Shown here: piece by piece, positions 18,068 through 27,558 of the stretch
Layout: each line of letters opens with the position of its first letter
How positions within the stretch are numbered: position 1 is the first letter of the stretch
The notes under the pieces: generated by a model
Database searches by the model: none
Told to the model about the DNA's origin: nothing
Seen by the model: only the letters and a program-made list of their open reading frames with translations
Assembly (NCBI RefSeq): GCF_002088975.1
Contig: NZ_NCST01000132.1
Location: 94,627 to 158,626, forward strand
Origin: Henriciella aquimarina
GTDB lineage: Bacteria; Pseudomonadota; Alphaproteobacteria; Caulobacterales; Hyphomonadaceae
Direction of reading: 5' to 3'
DNA: 64,000 bases
Translations under genes and position numbers: made by a program

Positions 18068-19270
18068 TCAGCCCTGTTTCAGGGTCTCGAACGGCACGTC
18101 CTTGTCGACACGCACATCCTGGGGCAGCCCCAGCACGCGCTCGGCAATGATGTTCTTCAGGATTTCGTCGGTCCCGCCGGCAATCCGCAGGCCGGGCGCC
18201 CACATGAAGCTCTGCTGGAACAGGCCGTTGGCCGGCATCGTGTCGGTATCGTTCATAATGCCGTAATGGTCCTGCATCTCGATGGCCGAGTTGCAGATGT
18301 CCTGAAGCTGGTTGGCGGTGATGATCTTGCCGATGGAGTTTTCCGGCCCGGGCGTCTCGCCGCGCGAAAGCGCCGTCTGGGTGCGGAACTTGGTCAGGCT
18401 GTAGCCCTGGGCGGCGACATACCAGTCAGCGAGTTTCTCGCGGAAGGCCTGGTCGGTGAGCGAGCCCGTGCCGCGGGCATACTCCATGATTTCCTTCCAG
18501 TCCGGCCCCGGCGAGCCGCCGACCGCAAGGCGTTCGTTCATCAGCGTCACCAAGGCAACCTTCCAGCCGGCACCGACATCGCCAAGGCGGTCGGAGTCCG
18601 GAATGCGGACATCGGTGAAATAGACCTCGTTGAACTCGCGCCCGCCGGACGCCTGGTGGATCGGCTTGGCTTCGACGCCCTTCTGCTTCATGTCCACGAT
18701 GAACATGGTCAGGCCCTTATGCTTCGGGGCCTTCGGATCGGTCCGCGTCAGCAGGATGCCATAGTCGGAATAGTGCGCGCCGGTGGTCCAGACTTTCTGG
18801 CCATTGATGACCCACTCGTCGCCATCCTTGACCGCGCGGGTCTTCACGCCCGCCACGTCAGAGCCAGCAGCCGGTTCGGAGAAGAGCTGGCACCAGATCT
18901 CCTCGCCCATCAGAGCTGGCTTCACATAGCGCTTCTTGTGCTCGTCCGAGCCAAAGGCGATGACTGTCGGGACGCACATGCCGAGCCCGATCGCGAACGG
19001 GCCGACCGGCGCGTCGAACTTGCCCTCTTCCTGGTTCCAGACGACCTGTTGCATGGACGTGCCGCCACGCCCACCCCACTCCTTGGGCCAGGTGATCTGG
19101 GCAAAGCCGCCCTCGGCCTTCGTCTTCTGCCAGGCCTTGGCGCGCTTCAGGAATTCCTCGCCAGACCCACGCCGAGGGGCGTTGGTGTCTTTCGGCTTGA
19201 GGTGCTTTTCGAGAAAAGCGCGGGCTTCCTTGCGGAACTCTGCTTCTTCAGGGGTATCGTTGAAGTCCAT
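18068..19270 (-). CDS. Acyl-CoA dehydrogenase (400 aa)
   Basis: A flavoenzyme that oxidises acyl-CoA to enoyl-CoA. The start at 19270 follows AGGAGG and gives the usual MDFNDTPEEAEFRKEARAFL. The order is an N-terminal helical domain (about 1-120), a beta-barrel middle domain with WCQLFSEPAAGSDVAGVKT and VWTTGAHYSDYGILLTRTD, and a C-terminal helical domain ending in GGTDEILKNIIAERVLGLP. It shares its strand with a second, shorter acyl-CoA dehydrogenase (19889-21004), with a small secreted protein between. Paired enzymes of these lengths are known to work as alpha2-beta2 heterotetramers in steroid side-chain degradation; this is only inferred here. Confidence 0.9.
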   Translation of the reverse strand: MDFNDTPEEAEFRKEARAFLEKHLKPKDTNAPRRGSGEEFLKRAKAWQKTKAEGGFAQITWPKEWGGRGGTSMQQVVWNQEEGKFDAPVGPFAIGLGMCVPTVIAFGSDEHKKRYVKPALMGEEIWCQLFSEPAAGSDVAGVKTRAVKDGDEWVINGQKVWTTGAHYSDYGILLTRTDPKAPKHKGLTMFIVDMKQKGVEAKPIHQASGGREFNEVYFTDVRIPDSDRLGDVGAGWKVALVTLMNERLAVGGSPGPDWKEIMEYARGTGSLTDQAFREKLADWYVAAQGYSLTKFRTQTALSRGETPGPENSIGKIITANQLQDICNSAIEMQDHYGIMNDTDTMPANGLFQQSFMWAPGLRIAGGTDEILKNIIAERVLGLPQDVRVDKDVPFETLKQG

Positions 19271-19395
19271 GCGTATCCTCCTGCGGCAAATGGCAATGCT
19301 CTTGTGAACACAGTATAGGCCGACTGACCGGCCTGCCCAGCCGTAGCGTCGGGTCAAGACGCGAGAAAACCCCAGCGCGGAAGCCCCGTGAGCGC

Positions 19396-19776
19396 CTAGT
19401 AATCCAGGCTGAAGCCAGGGCAGTAAGGCTTGAGCGTTTCCCGATAAGCGCGGCTCGCCTTCTGGAACGTTCCCGTCGCCATGGGATGGCTCGGATCACC
19501 GGGCTCAATGCCCTCGGCAGAGCGGGAAACCGCCTTCAGCTCATCCACCTGCGCCGAAACGTCATCGGGCAGTCCAGGTTGAAGCGACTCCAGACCGGAC
19601 CGGGCTTCAGCGCCGGTCATGCCGGCCTTGCCGACCATTGCAAGCTCGAGCTTCGACATGGCCACAATGAGGGTCATGCACTTGTCTTCGTTCATCCCAT
19701 CCTGAGCGATGGCCGGGCTCGTCATGACCCCGAATGCACAAAATGCCGCGAAAGCCGTTCTCTTTACAGATGCCAT
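19396..19776 (-). CDS. Small secreted protein of unknown function
   Basis: A 126-aa protein with a signal peptide (MASVKRTAFAAFCAFGVMTSPAIAQ) and a helical mature domain containing two cysteines (DKCMTLIVAMSKLELAM and LKPYCPGF) that could join its ends. The ATG at 19776 follows a GAGGA ribosome-binding site. It lies between two acyl-CoA dehydrogenase genes on the same strand. No family recognised. Confidence 0.5.
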   Translation of the reverse strand: MASVKRTAFAAFCAFGVMTSPAIAQDGMNEDKCMTLIVAMSKLELAMVGKAGMTGAEARSGLESLQPGLPDDVSAQVDELKAVSRSAEGIEPGDPSHPMATGTFQKASRAYRETLKPYCPGFSLDY

Positions 19777-19888
19777 GGATCGGTCCTCGTTTACGCTAAG
19801 AAAGCGCAATCCGTACCATCCGGAGCGAGCGCTTCAAGCCCGCCATAGCAACAGTTTACACCCGGCCGGCCCATGCGCTGGCCCGGGC

Positions 19889-21004
19889 TTAAGCAGCGTT
19901 CTTGCGCTCGAGGGCGGAAACGAGTTTTTCCTTCCAGACCTTCGGCGCGCCGGCCTGTACGGCCAGCAGTTTGGCGCGACGATAGAAGAGGTGGCAATCC
20001 ACTTCCCAGGTAAAGCCCATGCCGCCATGCGTCTGGATGTTTTCCTTCGAGGCAAACCAGTAGGCATCGCTCGCAGCCAGCCGGGAGGAGGCTGCCGCTT
20101 CCGGCAGCTCCGAGGCGTCCGTCGAGAGCGCCCAGGCCCCGTAATAACAGTTCGAGCGGGCGACCTGATTCTTCACATACATTTCGGCAAGCTTGTGCTT
20201 GATCGCCTGATTACCGCCGATCGGACGCCCGAACGCGTAGCGCTCCTTGGCGTATTCGGTGCCCATTTCGAGACAACGGTCGGCCCCGCCAAGCTGCTCG
20301 AAAGCCAGCAGGACAGCGGCCCTGTCGAGCAGTGCCTCATTCAGCGATGCGCCTTCGCCGGCCTCACCGATACGCACACCCGGCGCGCCATCGAACTTGA
20401 TCTCGGCATGGCTGCGCGTCGGCTCCAGCGTCTGGACCGGTGAGCGGCTAACGCCCTGGGCAGTCAGGTCGACCAGGACAAGGCTGGCGCCGCCGCCTTC
20501 CTTGGCGAGGACAATAGCGTGCGTAGCGACATCGCCATCGGTGACGGGGATTTTCGTACCGCTGACCTTCGAGCCATCGAACGTCGTCTTGAGCTTGTCG
20601 GCATCGACCGGGCCCGGCCCTTCGCTGGCGGCATGGCAACCGATGACCTCGCCGCTGGCGACCTTTGGCAGGATGTCTTTCTTCTGGTCCTCGCTGGCGG
20701 CCAGCTTCAGCGCCTCGCTGAAGAAATAGACCGTGGAAGCGAATGGCACCGGCGCCAGCGCACGGCCCATTTCCTCGGCAATCACACAGAGTTCGAGCAT
20801 GCCGAGGCCGAGCCCGCCATATTCTTCCGGGATCGCCGTGCCCAGCCAGCCCATCTCGACGACCTGCTTCCAGACGCCTTCATGATGGCTCTTCTTGTCG
20901 TCATCCAGCACCTCGCGGACATGCGCTGTGGTGCATTGCGCACTGAGAAACTTCCGCGCTTCACTGGCGAGGAATTTCTGGTCTTCTGAAAAGTCGAAAT
21001 TCAT
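19889..21004 (-). CDS. Acyl-CoA dehydrogenase (371 aa)
   Basis: Started by the ATG at 21004 after GAGGTCGT, giving MNFDFSEDQKFLASEARKFL. The N-terminal domain has MGWLGTAIPEEYGGLGLGMLE and CVIAEEMGRALAPVPFASTV. The middle domain is divergent, without the clear W(x)SEP...TG pattern of its neighbour (GCHAASEGPGPVDADKLKT). The C-terminal domain has RYAFGRPIGGNQAIKHKLAEM and ends with THGGMGFTWEVDCHLFYRRA. It is shorter and more degenerate than the 400-aa enzyme, as expected of the partner subunit in a heteromeric acyl-CoA dehydrogenase. A homomeric enzyme is equally possible. Confidence 0.88.
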   Translation of the reverse strand: MNFDFSEDQKFLASEARKFLSAQCTTAHVREVLDDDKKSHHEGVWKQVVEMGWLGTAIPEEYGGLGLGMLELCVIAEEMGRALAPVPFASTVYFFSEALKLAASEDQKKDILPKVASGEVIGCHAASEGPGPVDADKLKTTFDGSKVSGTKIPVTDGDVATHAIVLAKEGGGASLVLVDLTAQGVSRSPVQTLEPTRSHAEIKFDGAPGVRIGEAGEGASLNEALLDRAAVLLAFEQLGGADRCLEMGTEYAKERYAFGRPIGGNQAIKHKLAEMYVKNQVARSNCYYGAWALSTDASELPEAAASSRLAASDAYWFASKENIQTHGGMGFTWEVDCHLFYRRAKLLAVQAGAPKVWKEKLVSALERKNAA

Positions 21005-21179
21005 ACGACCTCGTCTCCCTGTCTTATCTCTCTCTGCCCCCACAATAGCGCACTGCCACGGCGCGGAAAGCCGTCTCGCAGCGGAAGGCCGCAAGGGCAG
21101 CGGTAGATGAAATTTGTCAGACCAGTTTCACGCTGCTTCAAGCCCGCTGTGCAAGAAGGGCTCAGGAACGGAGATCAGC

Positions 21180-21752
21180 ATGGCCAAAGCCCTCTTTCAC
21201 AAATCCCAGCGCGTATTCGTGAAACCGGTTGGAACCTGGGCCCTTGTCGAGCGGGTCATTCCCCACTGGGTCAAGGATGTCGAGGAACCCCTGCGGGTGA
21301 CATACGATGTCGGCCTTGGCCGTGACTTCACTGCCGGGGACCTTGTGTCCGAAGAGGCGATGCATGGGCGCGACCGCATGCACTCCAACGACGATCTCGT
21401 CACCGAACACTGGCGCATCCAGCGGGCAAAGAACCGCTGGCAGGACGGTGACGAAACAGCCGGTCATCCTTTTCCGGGCACATTCCCTGTCGTGATGACA
21501 GACGAGAATAACTGGGGCGGCTGGCGCGTGCCCGGCTCTGAGTATGATCGCGACCCCGAAAAGATCGAATATCAGGCCCGCCTCATCGCGAATGCGCCGC
21601 GCATGCTGCGCTTCTGCCGACAGCTGGCGGAGCTCGCCGCACAGAGCCCGGAGAAATTCCCGGAGGAAATGAAGCCGGCGGCGAGAGAGTGCCAGCTTGT
21701 CCTGCGTCACGTCTATAATGTGACGGATGCGCCGAAACAGGCGGCCGAATAA
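21180..21752 (+). CDS. Conserved-looking soluble protein of unknown function
   Basis: A 190-aa protein. The ATG at 21180 follows a GGAG site; an upstream in-frame start would add 22 residues lacking coding character. The sequence is rich in Trp, Arg and Glu (VGTWALVERVIPHWVKDVEE, WRIQRAKNRWQDGDE, NNWGGWRVPGSEYDRDPE), has no signal peptide or membrane segment, and ends in a helical stretch. I do not recognise it. It is divergent from the acyl-CoA dehydrogenase gene across 175 bp and precedes pepN by 113 bp on the same strand. Confidence 0.55.
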   Translation: MAKALFHKSQRVFVKPVGTWALVERVIPHWVKDVEEPLRVTYDVGLGRDFTAGDLVSEEAMHGRDRMHSNDDLVTEHWRIQRAKNRWQDGDETAGHPFPGTFPVVMTDENNWGGWRVPGSEYDRDPEKIEYQARLIANAPRMLRFCRQLAELAAQSPEKFPEEMKPAARECQLVLRHVYNVTDAPKQAAE

Positions 21753-21865
21753 ACAGCTTCGCGTGAAAGAATCGCTGCGGACTGGCCCGCTCGCGATTGT
21801 GGCAGTGCAGGCAGCATCCTATCTCTTCTGGCAACACACCTTGCCACGAAGAAGGACAGAACACG

Positions 21866-24460
21866 ATGCGCACCGACACGCCGGTTTCCGTCAAGCTTGA
21901 GAACTACAGCCCCTACCCCTTCGAGATCGAGCACGTCTCGATGGACTTCTCTCTTGAGCCGGATGCGACCCGTGTGCGCACGAAGATGCAGGTCAAGCGC
22001 CTGAGGCCGGGCGCCTTCGTGCTGGATGGCGTCGGCCTGACGCTCAATTCCATCGCGCTCGACGGCACGACGCTCAGCGAGGCGGCCTATCAGAAAGATG
22101 AGGAAACCCTCACCATCGCCAGTGTGCCGGATGCCTTCACGCTCGAAACCGACGTGACGATCAATCCGTCGAAGAACACCGCGCTCTCCGGGCTTTACAT
22201 GTCCGCCGGCCGCTTCTGTTCCCAGTGTGAGGCAACCGGCTTCCGCCGTATCACCTACTGGCCCGACCGGCCCGACGTGATGAGCCGCTTCCATGTCCGC
22301 ATCGACGCCGACAAGGCGAAATATCCCATCCTCCTCTCCAATGGCACACCCGGTGAGGCCGGCGCCCTTTCCGATGGACGTCATTTTGCCGAATGGGACG
22401 ACCCACACCCGAAACCCTCCTATCTCTTTGCGCTTTGTGCGGGCGACTATGATGTCTGGCGCGACACCTTCACCACGATGAATGGCGACCATGTCGATCT
22501 CGGCGTCTATGTCGACAAGGGCCAGGCCGACCGCGCCGAATGGGCGATGGAGAGCCTGAAGGCCGCCATGGTCTGGGACGAAAAGCGGTTCGGGCGGGCC
22601 TATGATCTCGGTGTCTTCAACATCGTGGCCGTGCGCGACTTCAACTTCGGCGCCATGGAGAACAAGGGCCTCAACATCTTCAACTCGGCCTATGTGCTCG
22701 CCCGGGAAGACAGCGCAACCGATGCCGACTTTGAAGCGATTGAGAGCATTGTCGGCCACGAATACTTCCACAATTGGACCGGCAACCGGATCACCTGCCG
22801 CGACTGGTTCCAGCTCTGCCTGAAGGAAGGCCTGACGGTCTTCCGCGACCAGGAGTTTTCAGCAGACCTGCGGTCCCGCCCGGTGCAACGCATCAAGGAT
22901 GTGATGCGTCTGCGTGCGCGCCAGTTCGCCGAGGATGCCGGGCCGCTCGCCCATCCGGTGCGCCCGCAAGCCTATGGCTCGATCGACAATCTCTACACCG
23001 CCACCGTCTATGAAAAGGGCGCAGAGCTGATCCGCGCGCTCACCGTCTTCATCGGCGATGAGGCGTTCAATCGCGGCATGCAGATCTATTTCGACGAATA
23101 TGACGGCACGGCCTCCACGATCGAGGACTTCTATGCCTGCTTCGAAAAGGCCTCGGGCCGGGACCTGTCGCAGTTCCGCCGCTGGTACGCCCAGGCCGGC
23201 ACGCCGGAAGTCACCGTCAAGGAACGCTGGGATGGCGACAGCGCGACGCTGACCATCGATCTGGCACAGGAGACCCCGGTAACGCCGAAACAGCCGACCA
23301 AGCAGCCCGTGCCGATTCCGCTTCGGGCCGCCCTGCTTGATGGCAAGGGCGCCCATGCCGAGGCCGAGGGCTGGGACAAGGGCGAAACGGTGATTCGCCT
23401 CGAGGATGACCGGCAGAGCGTGACGGTCCAGCTGCCGGCCGGCAGCAAACGCCCTCTCCTTTCTATCAATCGCCACTTCAGCGCGCCTGTCCGTATCAAG
23501 CGCGCCCTCAGCAATACAGACCTGCTGGCGCTGGCGGCGGCGGAAACCGATGCCTTCAATACCTGGGACAATTTCCAGACGCTTGCGAAGACAGAGATCT
23601 TCCGCCTGCTGGATGAGCCGCAATCGCCGCCTGATGAAGCGCTTGTGGACGCGCTCGCTGAAGCGGTCCGTGCCAATAGCGACGATCCGGCCTTCGCCGC
23701 GCTGCTGACTGTCCTGCCTGACATCGGCGAACTCTTCCAGGAGCGCGAGCCGGTCGATCCGGCCGGCCTGAACGTCGCCCGTAAACGGTTGCGTCAGGCC
23801 CTGGCCGAGGCCCTGGCTGCGGATGCCGAGCGTCTTCTGGAGGCCCCCTCGCCTGCCCCCTTCAAGCCGAACGCGGAGCAAGCCGGCATCCGGGCGCAGA
23901 GAACCGCCATGATCGGCCTGACCGGCGCGCTGGACACAAGCGAGGCGGCAGACCGTCTGAAAGCGCTTTTCGACAAGGCGCCGAACATGACCGAAAGCCT
24001 GGCCTGCCTGCGCGCCCTGGTCACGCTGCCCGGCAAGCCGCGCGACGAGGCCATCGAGACCTTCTACCAGCGCTGGAAGGACAATCCGCTGGTCATCGAC
24101 AAATGGTTCGCCGTCCAGGCCGGACAGGGCACCGCCGAGGATGCCCGACGCCTGTCACAGCACCCGGATTACGATCTCTCCAATCCGAACCGCGTGCGTT
24201 CGGTTGCCGCCGCCTTCTCCATGACCAACCTTGCGGGCTTCCATGCCCCCGATGGCGAAGGCCACAAGGTGATCGGCGACATCATCGCCCGGGTCGACCC
24301 GCTGAACCCGGCCCTGGCCGCGCGGCTGCTGACAAGCTTCGAACAGTGGAAGAAGCTGGAACCGGTCGCACAGGCAAGCGCGAAGCGTGTTCTGGAGGAA
24401 TTGCGCGATCAGGGCCTGTCGAAGAACGCGATGGATATCGTCTCCCGGGCTTTGGATTAG
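21866..24460 (+). CDS. pepN: Aminopeptidase N (M1 zinc metallopeptidase)
   Basis: An 864-aa cytoplasmic enzyme that removes N-terminal residues from peptides. The start at 21866 follows AGAAGGA. The substrate-anchoring motif GAMEN is at 262-266. The zinc site is HEYFH at 298-302 with the third ligand Glu321 (HExxH-x18-E), within the family block HNWTGNRITCRDWFQLCLKEG. A catalytic-type Tyr lies in NLYTATVYEKGAELIR. A long C-terminal alpha-helical domain completes the usual four-domain E. coli-type PepN. The kinase gene follows after 66 bp on the same strand. Confidence 0.95.
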   Translation: MRTDTPVSVKLENYSPYPFEIEHVSMDFSLEPDATRVRTKMQVKRLRPGAFVLDGVGLTLNSIALDGTTLSEAAYQKDEETLTIASVPDAFTLETDVTINPSKNTALSGLYMSAGRFCSQCEATGFRRITYWPDRPDVMSRFHVRIDADKAKYPILLSNGTPGEAGALSDGRHFAEWDDPHPKPSYLFALCAGDYDVWRDTFTTMNGDHVDLGVYVDKGQADRAEWAMESLKAAMVWDEKRFGRAYDLGVFNIVAVRDFNFGAMENKGLNIFNSAYVLAREDSATDADFEAIESIVGHEYFHNWTGNRITCRDWFQLCLKEGLTVFRDQEFSADLRSRPVQRIKDVMRLRARQFAEDAGPLAHPVRPQAYGSIDNLYTATVYEKGAELIRALTVFIGDEAFNRGMQIYFDEYDGTASTIEDFYACFEKASGRDLSQFRRWYAQAGTPEVTVKERWDGDSATLTIDLAQETPVTPKQPTKQPVPIPLRAALLDGKGAHAEAEGWDKGETVIRLEDDRQSVTVQLPAGSKRPLLSINRHFSAPVRIKRALSNTDLLALAAAETDAFNTWDNFQTLAKTEIFRLLDEPQSPPDEALVDALAEAVRANSDDPAFAALLTVLPDIGELFQEREPVDPAGLNVARKRLRQALAEALAADAERLLEAPSPAPFKPNAEQAGIRAQRTAMIGLTGALDTSEAADRLKALFDKAPNMTESLACLRALVTLPGKPRDEAIETFYQRWKDNPLVIDKWFAVQAGQGTAEDARRLSQHPDYDLSNPNRVRSVAAAFSMTNLAGFHAPDGEGHKVIGDIIARVDPLNPALAARLLTSFEQWKKLEPVAQASAKRVLEELRDQGLSKNAMDIVSRALD

Positions 24461-24526
24461 AGCCCGACTCACGCTCATTAACGTAAGCGCAAACATTTCG
24501 GCGGATTTTTACGCTTTGTTTGCAAA

Positions 24527-26941
24527 TTGCGTCGGGGGCATGAGGCGGTGGCTCGATCTCGCCAGCGAGGATACGGACGGAAGACCGAGACAGCGTCCGG
24601 CCAGCGATCGGCCGGCGCGCTGAAAACCGTTCTCGCGCTGACCCTTCTTGTCCTGACAGCGGCCCTCTCCCTGATGGGCTGGAACGGCTATCAGCAAAGC
24701 AAGACCCAGGAGCTGCGCGTACTGCAGCGCGACGCACTTCTGGCCGGCGAACGTCTGAACCGCCGTGCTGACCAGGCCATCGAGCGCATGGAAAACGAGC
24801 TGCGCGCCGGCGCGCGAAGCAATGCCATTGATCCGGACTATGTCGGTGTGGACGCGATCTTCACGCTCGACAGCGCCCTGGCGTCGGACGATGCCGAGCG
24901 AGTGCGTACCGGCGAACGCGCGGCCGAAATGATCAATGCGAACCGCCGGCTCGAACTGCTCGATGATGGGCGTTTCCTGCTGGTCGATGTCCCTGCGGTG
25001 GGCAATCCCGTCATCGCCACCGTAGACGCCGGAAAATGGCTGACCGCCCCCAATGGCGGCGCGCGCCTTCTGCTCTATGGCGAGACCAGTATGTCGGTTG
25101 GCAACCGGTCGGTTGTGCCGCCGGACCGGCGCATTCTCGAACGTGGCAGCGGCTTTCGCACAAGGCAGCTGATCGACCGCTCAGCGACAGCGTGTGTCGA
25201 CCTGTCGAAAGCCGGCTTTTCGCTCTGCCTGTCACGGCCAAGCCCTCTGCTGACCGTACAAAGCGGGCTCAATATCCTGCTTGGCCTGCTCCTGCTGGCC
25301 GCCACGCTTCTGGCTTTTTCTGGCCTTTACAGTCAGGCCAGCCGGCTGCCGCGCCAGGGCGCAAGCCGCCAGCCCGCGCCAGAGCCGGTATCGGTGCCGG
25401 GCGGCAAGCTCGAGATTGCGGCGGCCAATGCCAGCATGGGATTCTGGAACGTGCGCACAGGCGACGGCAAGGCCTGGCTGAGCGACGAGGCGGCCCGGCT
25501 CCTCGGTGTGCCGAGCCATGGGGACATGCCCTTCGGCGCGCTCGTCAATGCCGTCTATAGCGGCCACCGCACACTCCTGAACGATGCCATCGGCGAAGCC
25601 CGGCCCAGCCGGCCATTTTCCATTCACGTGGCTACGACCTCATCCGGCGGAGAGACCTGGCTCGAACTGCGCGGCGGCCAGGCTTATCGCGAGGGGGCCG
25701 GTTCGGCGATTATCAGCGGGGTCATGTTCGATGTCACCGAAACCGTGCGCTCGCGCGAGAAGCAGCGTAACGCCGAAGCCCGGCTGCGTAGCGCCATTGA
25801 AAGCTTCCCCTGCCCCTTCGCGCTCTGGGATTCCAACAAGCGGCTCTTCTTCTGGAACCGGACCTTCGAACGCATCTTCGGCCTCGAAGAAGTCCTGCGC
25901 CCGGGCGTCAGCCAGGAAACGGTGCTGCTGGCACGCAGCGCCAATGTGGTGAGCGAAAAAACCGATCCGAACGATGGCGGCGTCACCTTGCTCGGCCTGC
26001 GCAGCGGCGAATGGATCAAGCTGGTCGAGCGTGCGACGAGTGCCGGCACGATCATCAGCTTCGGTCTCGATATGACGAGCGATGTCCGCAACGAGGAGCA
26101 GCTGACCCGGCAGAAGAAACAGCTGAAGAACCTCGTCCAGGAGCTTGAACGCTCCGAGGGGCATAATGCCGAACTCGCACGCAAATATAATGAAGAGAAG
26201 GCGAAAGCCGAACGCTCGGCCGATTCCAAGAGCGCCTTCCTCGCCAGCATGAGCCATGAGCTGCGCACCCCGCTCAATGCCATCAACGGCTTTTCGGAAA
26301 TCCTGGCCAACGAGATGTATGGGCCCCTCGGCGACAAGCGCTACAGCGAGTACGCCATGGACATACTCAACTCCGGCCAGCACCTGCTCGACATGATCAA
26401 TGACATCCTCGACATCGCGAAGATCGAGGCCGGCAAGATGACCATCGATCCCAAACCGATCGATCTCGTCGATCCTGTCGATGCGGCGGTGCGCATGATC
26501 CGCCGCAAGGCCGAGGACAAGGGCATCCGCATCGCCCTGCAAGCGGAAGAAAACCTGCCCGAAGTCGATGCCGACCACCGCGCCGTGCGCCAGATGGTGC
26601 TCAACCTGATTTCCAATGCGATCAAGTTCACCGATGCCGGCGGACGCATCATCGTCGCCGTCCAGCGCCGCGGCGATCAGATCCGCGTGGCGGTGCGCGA
26701 TACCGGTGTGGGCATTCCCAAGGAACACCTGCCCCGGCTCGCCAAACCATTCGAGCAGGTCAACGAGACGCGCGAGCGCAATTCCGAAGGCACCGGCCTC
26801 GGCCTGGCGCTGACCAAGTCATTCGCTGAAATGCATGGCGGCTCGCTGACCATTGCCAGCGAACCCGGCCGCGGCACCATGGTGAGCTTCTACCTGCCGG
26901 TCAGCACCGAAACGCAGACGTCAGACCGGAACGTGGCCTAG
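24527..26941 (+). CDS. pleC: Membrane PAS sensor histidine kinase of the PleC/DivJ type
   Basis: An 804-aa protein with a membrane segment at about 33-51, a periplasmic domain at about 52-243 and a second membrane segment at about 244-266. Two PAS-like domains follow (about 288-405 and 410-525), then a coiled coil. The HisKA box FLASMSHELRTPLNAINGFS carries the phospho-acceptor His577, and an HATPase domain has N, G1 (DTGVGIPKE) and G2 (GTGLGLALTKSFAEMHGG) boxes. The sequence after the His box (EILANEMYGPLG) is typical of the PleC/DivJ/PdhS kinases that control DivK in Caulobacter-type cell cycles. The symbol is my best guess; DivJ-like or another family member is possible. The stop shares a CTAG with the convergent Mla auxiliary gene. 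Confidence 0.6.
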   Translation: MRRGHEAVARSRQRGYGRKTETASGQRSAGALKTVLALTLLVLTAALSLMGWNGYQQSKTQELRVLQRDALLAGERLNRRADQAIERMENELRAGARSNAIDPDYVGVDAIFTLDSALASDDAERVRTGERAAEMINANRRLELLDDGRFLLVDVPAVGNPVIATVDAGKWLTAPNGGARLLLYGETSMSVGNRSVVPPDRRILERGSGFRTRQLIDRSATACVDLSKAGFSLCLSRPSPLLTVQSGLNILLGLLLLAATLLAFSGLYSQASRLPRQGASRQPAPEPVSVPGGKLEIAAANASMGFWNVRTGDGKAWLSDEAARLLGVPSHGDMPFGALVNAVYSGHRTLLNDAIGEARPSRPFSIHVATTSSGGETWLELRGGQAYREGAGSAIISGVMFDVTETVRSREKQRNAEARLRSAIESFPCPFALWDSNKRLFFWNRTFERIFGLEEVLRPGVSQETVLLARSANVVSEKTDPNDGGVTLLGLRSGEWIKLVERATSAGTIISFGLDMTSDVRNEEQLTRQKKQLKNLVQELERSEGHNAELARKYNEEKAKAERSADSKSAFLASMSHELRTPLNAINGFSEILANEMYGPLGDKRYSEYAMDILNSGQHLLDMINDILDIAKIEAGKMTIDPKPIDLVDPVDAAVRMIRRKAEDKGIRIALQAEENLPEVDADHRAVRQMVLNLISNAIKFTDAGGRIIVAVQRRGDQIRVAVRDTGVGIPKEHLPRLAKPFEQVNETRERNSEGTGLGLALTKSFAEMHGGSLTIASEPGRGTMVSFYLPVSTETQTSDRNVA

Positions 26942-27558
26942 CCCTCAAGCTCGGCATCGTCCTTGTCCGGGCGCGCCACGGCATGGTCGGCGACAAAGTC
27001 CGCTCCCTTGGCGACGCAGTCCCGCCCGGCCGCCGCTAGCGCCTTGGCCCGGGCCACCGGCTGGTTGCCCGATCCGCTGACCCTCGCCGAGACTGTGCCT
27101 TTCTCGACCGGTTCCCGGCTGCGCCCGTCCATCAGGGTCAGCTGGGCTTCGCAATAGCCATCATTGCCCTTCAGGCTGAAATCGGTGACCCGCCAGTAAA
27201 GCTCATAATGCCCACTGACCCCGGTCGCGTCATCGACGGCCAGGCCATCGCCATCGGCGGAGAAGCTGTCGACCATGGTGACCTGCAGCATGCGGGTTGC
27301 CCGGTCGGCCCAGGCAATGCCCGGCACGATGCGCAGCCCGCCATCGCCGCCTTCCGCGGCAATGGCACGGCTTGCAAAGAGACGCGGCGCATCCGGCTCG
27401 CGGACGACGACGGTCGCATTCAGCGATCGCTGGCTTTGTGGCACGCCGATCTGGAAGACGGCTTCCGGGCGCGGCTGTTCGGGCAGGACCGAAACACAGC
27501 CGGAGAGGCTCAGTCCCGACAGGGACAGGACGATTGCAGACAGGGTGGGCCGGATCAC
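26938..27558 (-). CDS. ABC-type transport auxiliary lipoprotein (PqiC/DUF330-like) of the Mla operon
   Basis: A 206-aa protein starting at GTG, which overlaps the mlaD stop (GTGA). It has a lipobox (SLSGC) and then a single alpha/beta domain like those of periplasmic lipoproteins accompanying MCE transporters (FQIGVPQSQRSLNATVVVRE, RIVPGIAWADRATRMLQV, a helical end with GRDCVAKGADFVADHAVA). It likely joins the MCE ring to the outer membrane. It is the last gene of the operon. Its TAG stop is within CTAG, which also gives the stop of the convergent kinase gene. Confidence 0.75.
   Translation of the reverse strand: MIRPTLSAIVLSLSGLSLSGCVSVLPEQPRPEAVFQIGVPQSQRSLNATVVVREPDAPRLFASRAIAAEGGDGGLRIVPGIAWADRATRMLQVTMVDSFSADGDGLAVDDATGVSGHYELYWRVTDFSLKGNDGYCEAQLTLMDGRSREPVEKGTVSARVSGSGNQPVARAKALAAAGRDCVAKGADFVADHAVARPDKDDAELEG

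Noticed and set aside
24470..24526. A CtrA-like half site (TTAACGTAAG) upstream of the kinase gene
   Set aside because: The full TTAA-N7-TTAAC pattern is not there. A single half site is expected by chance.
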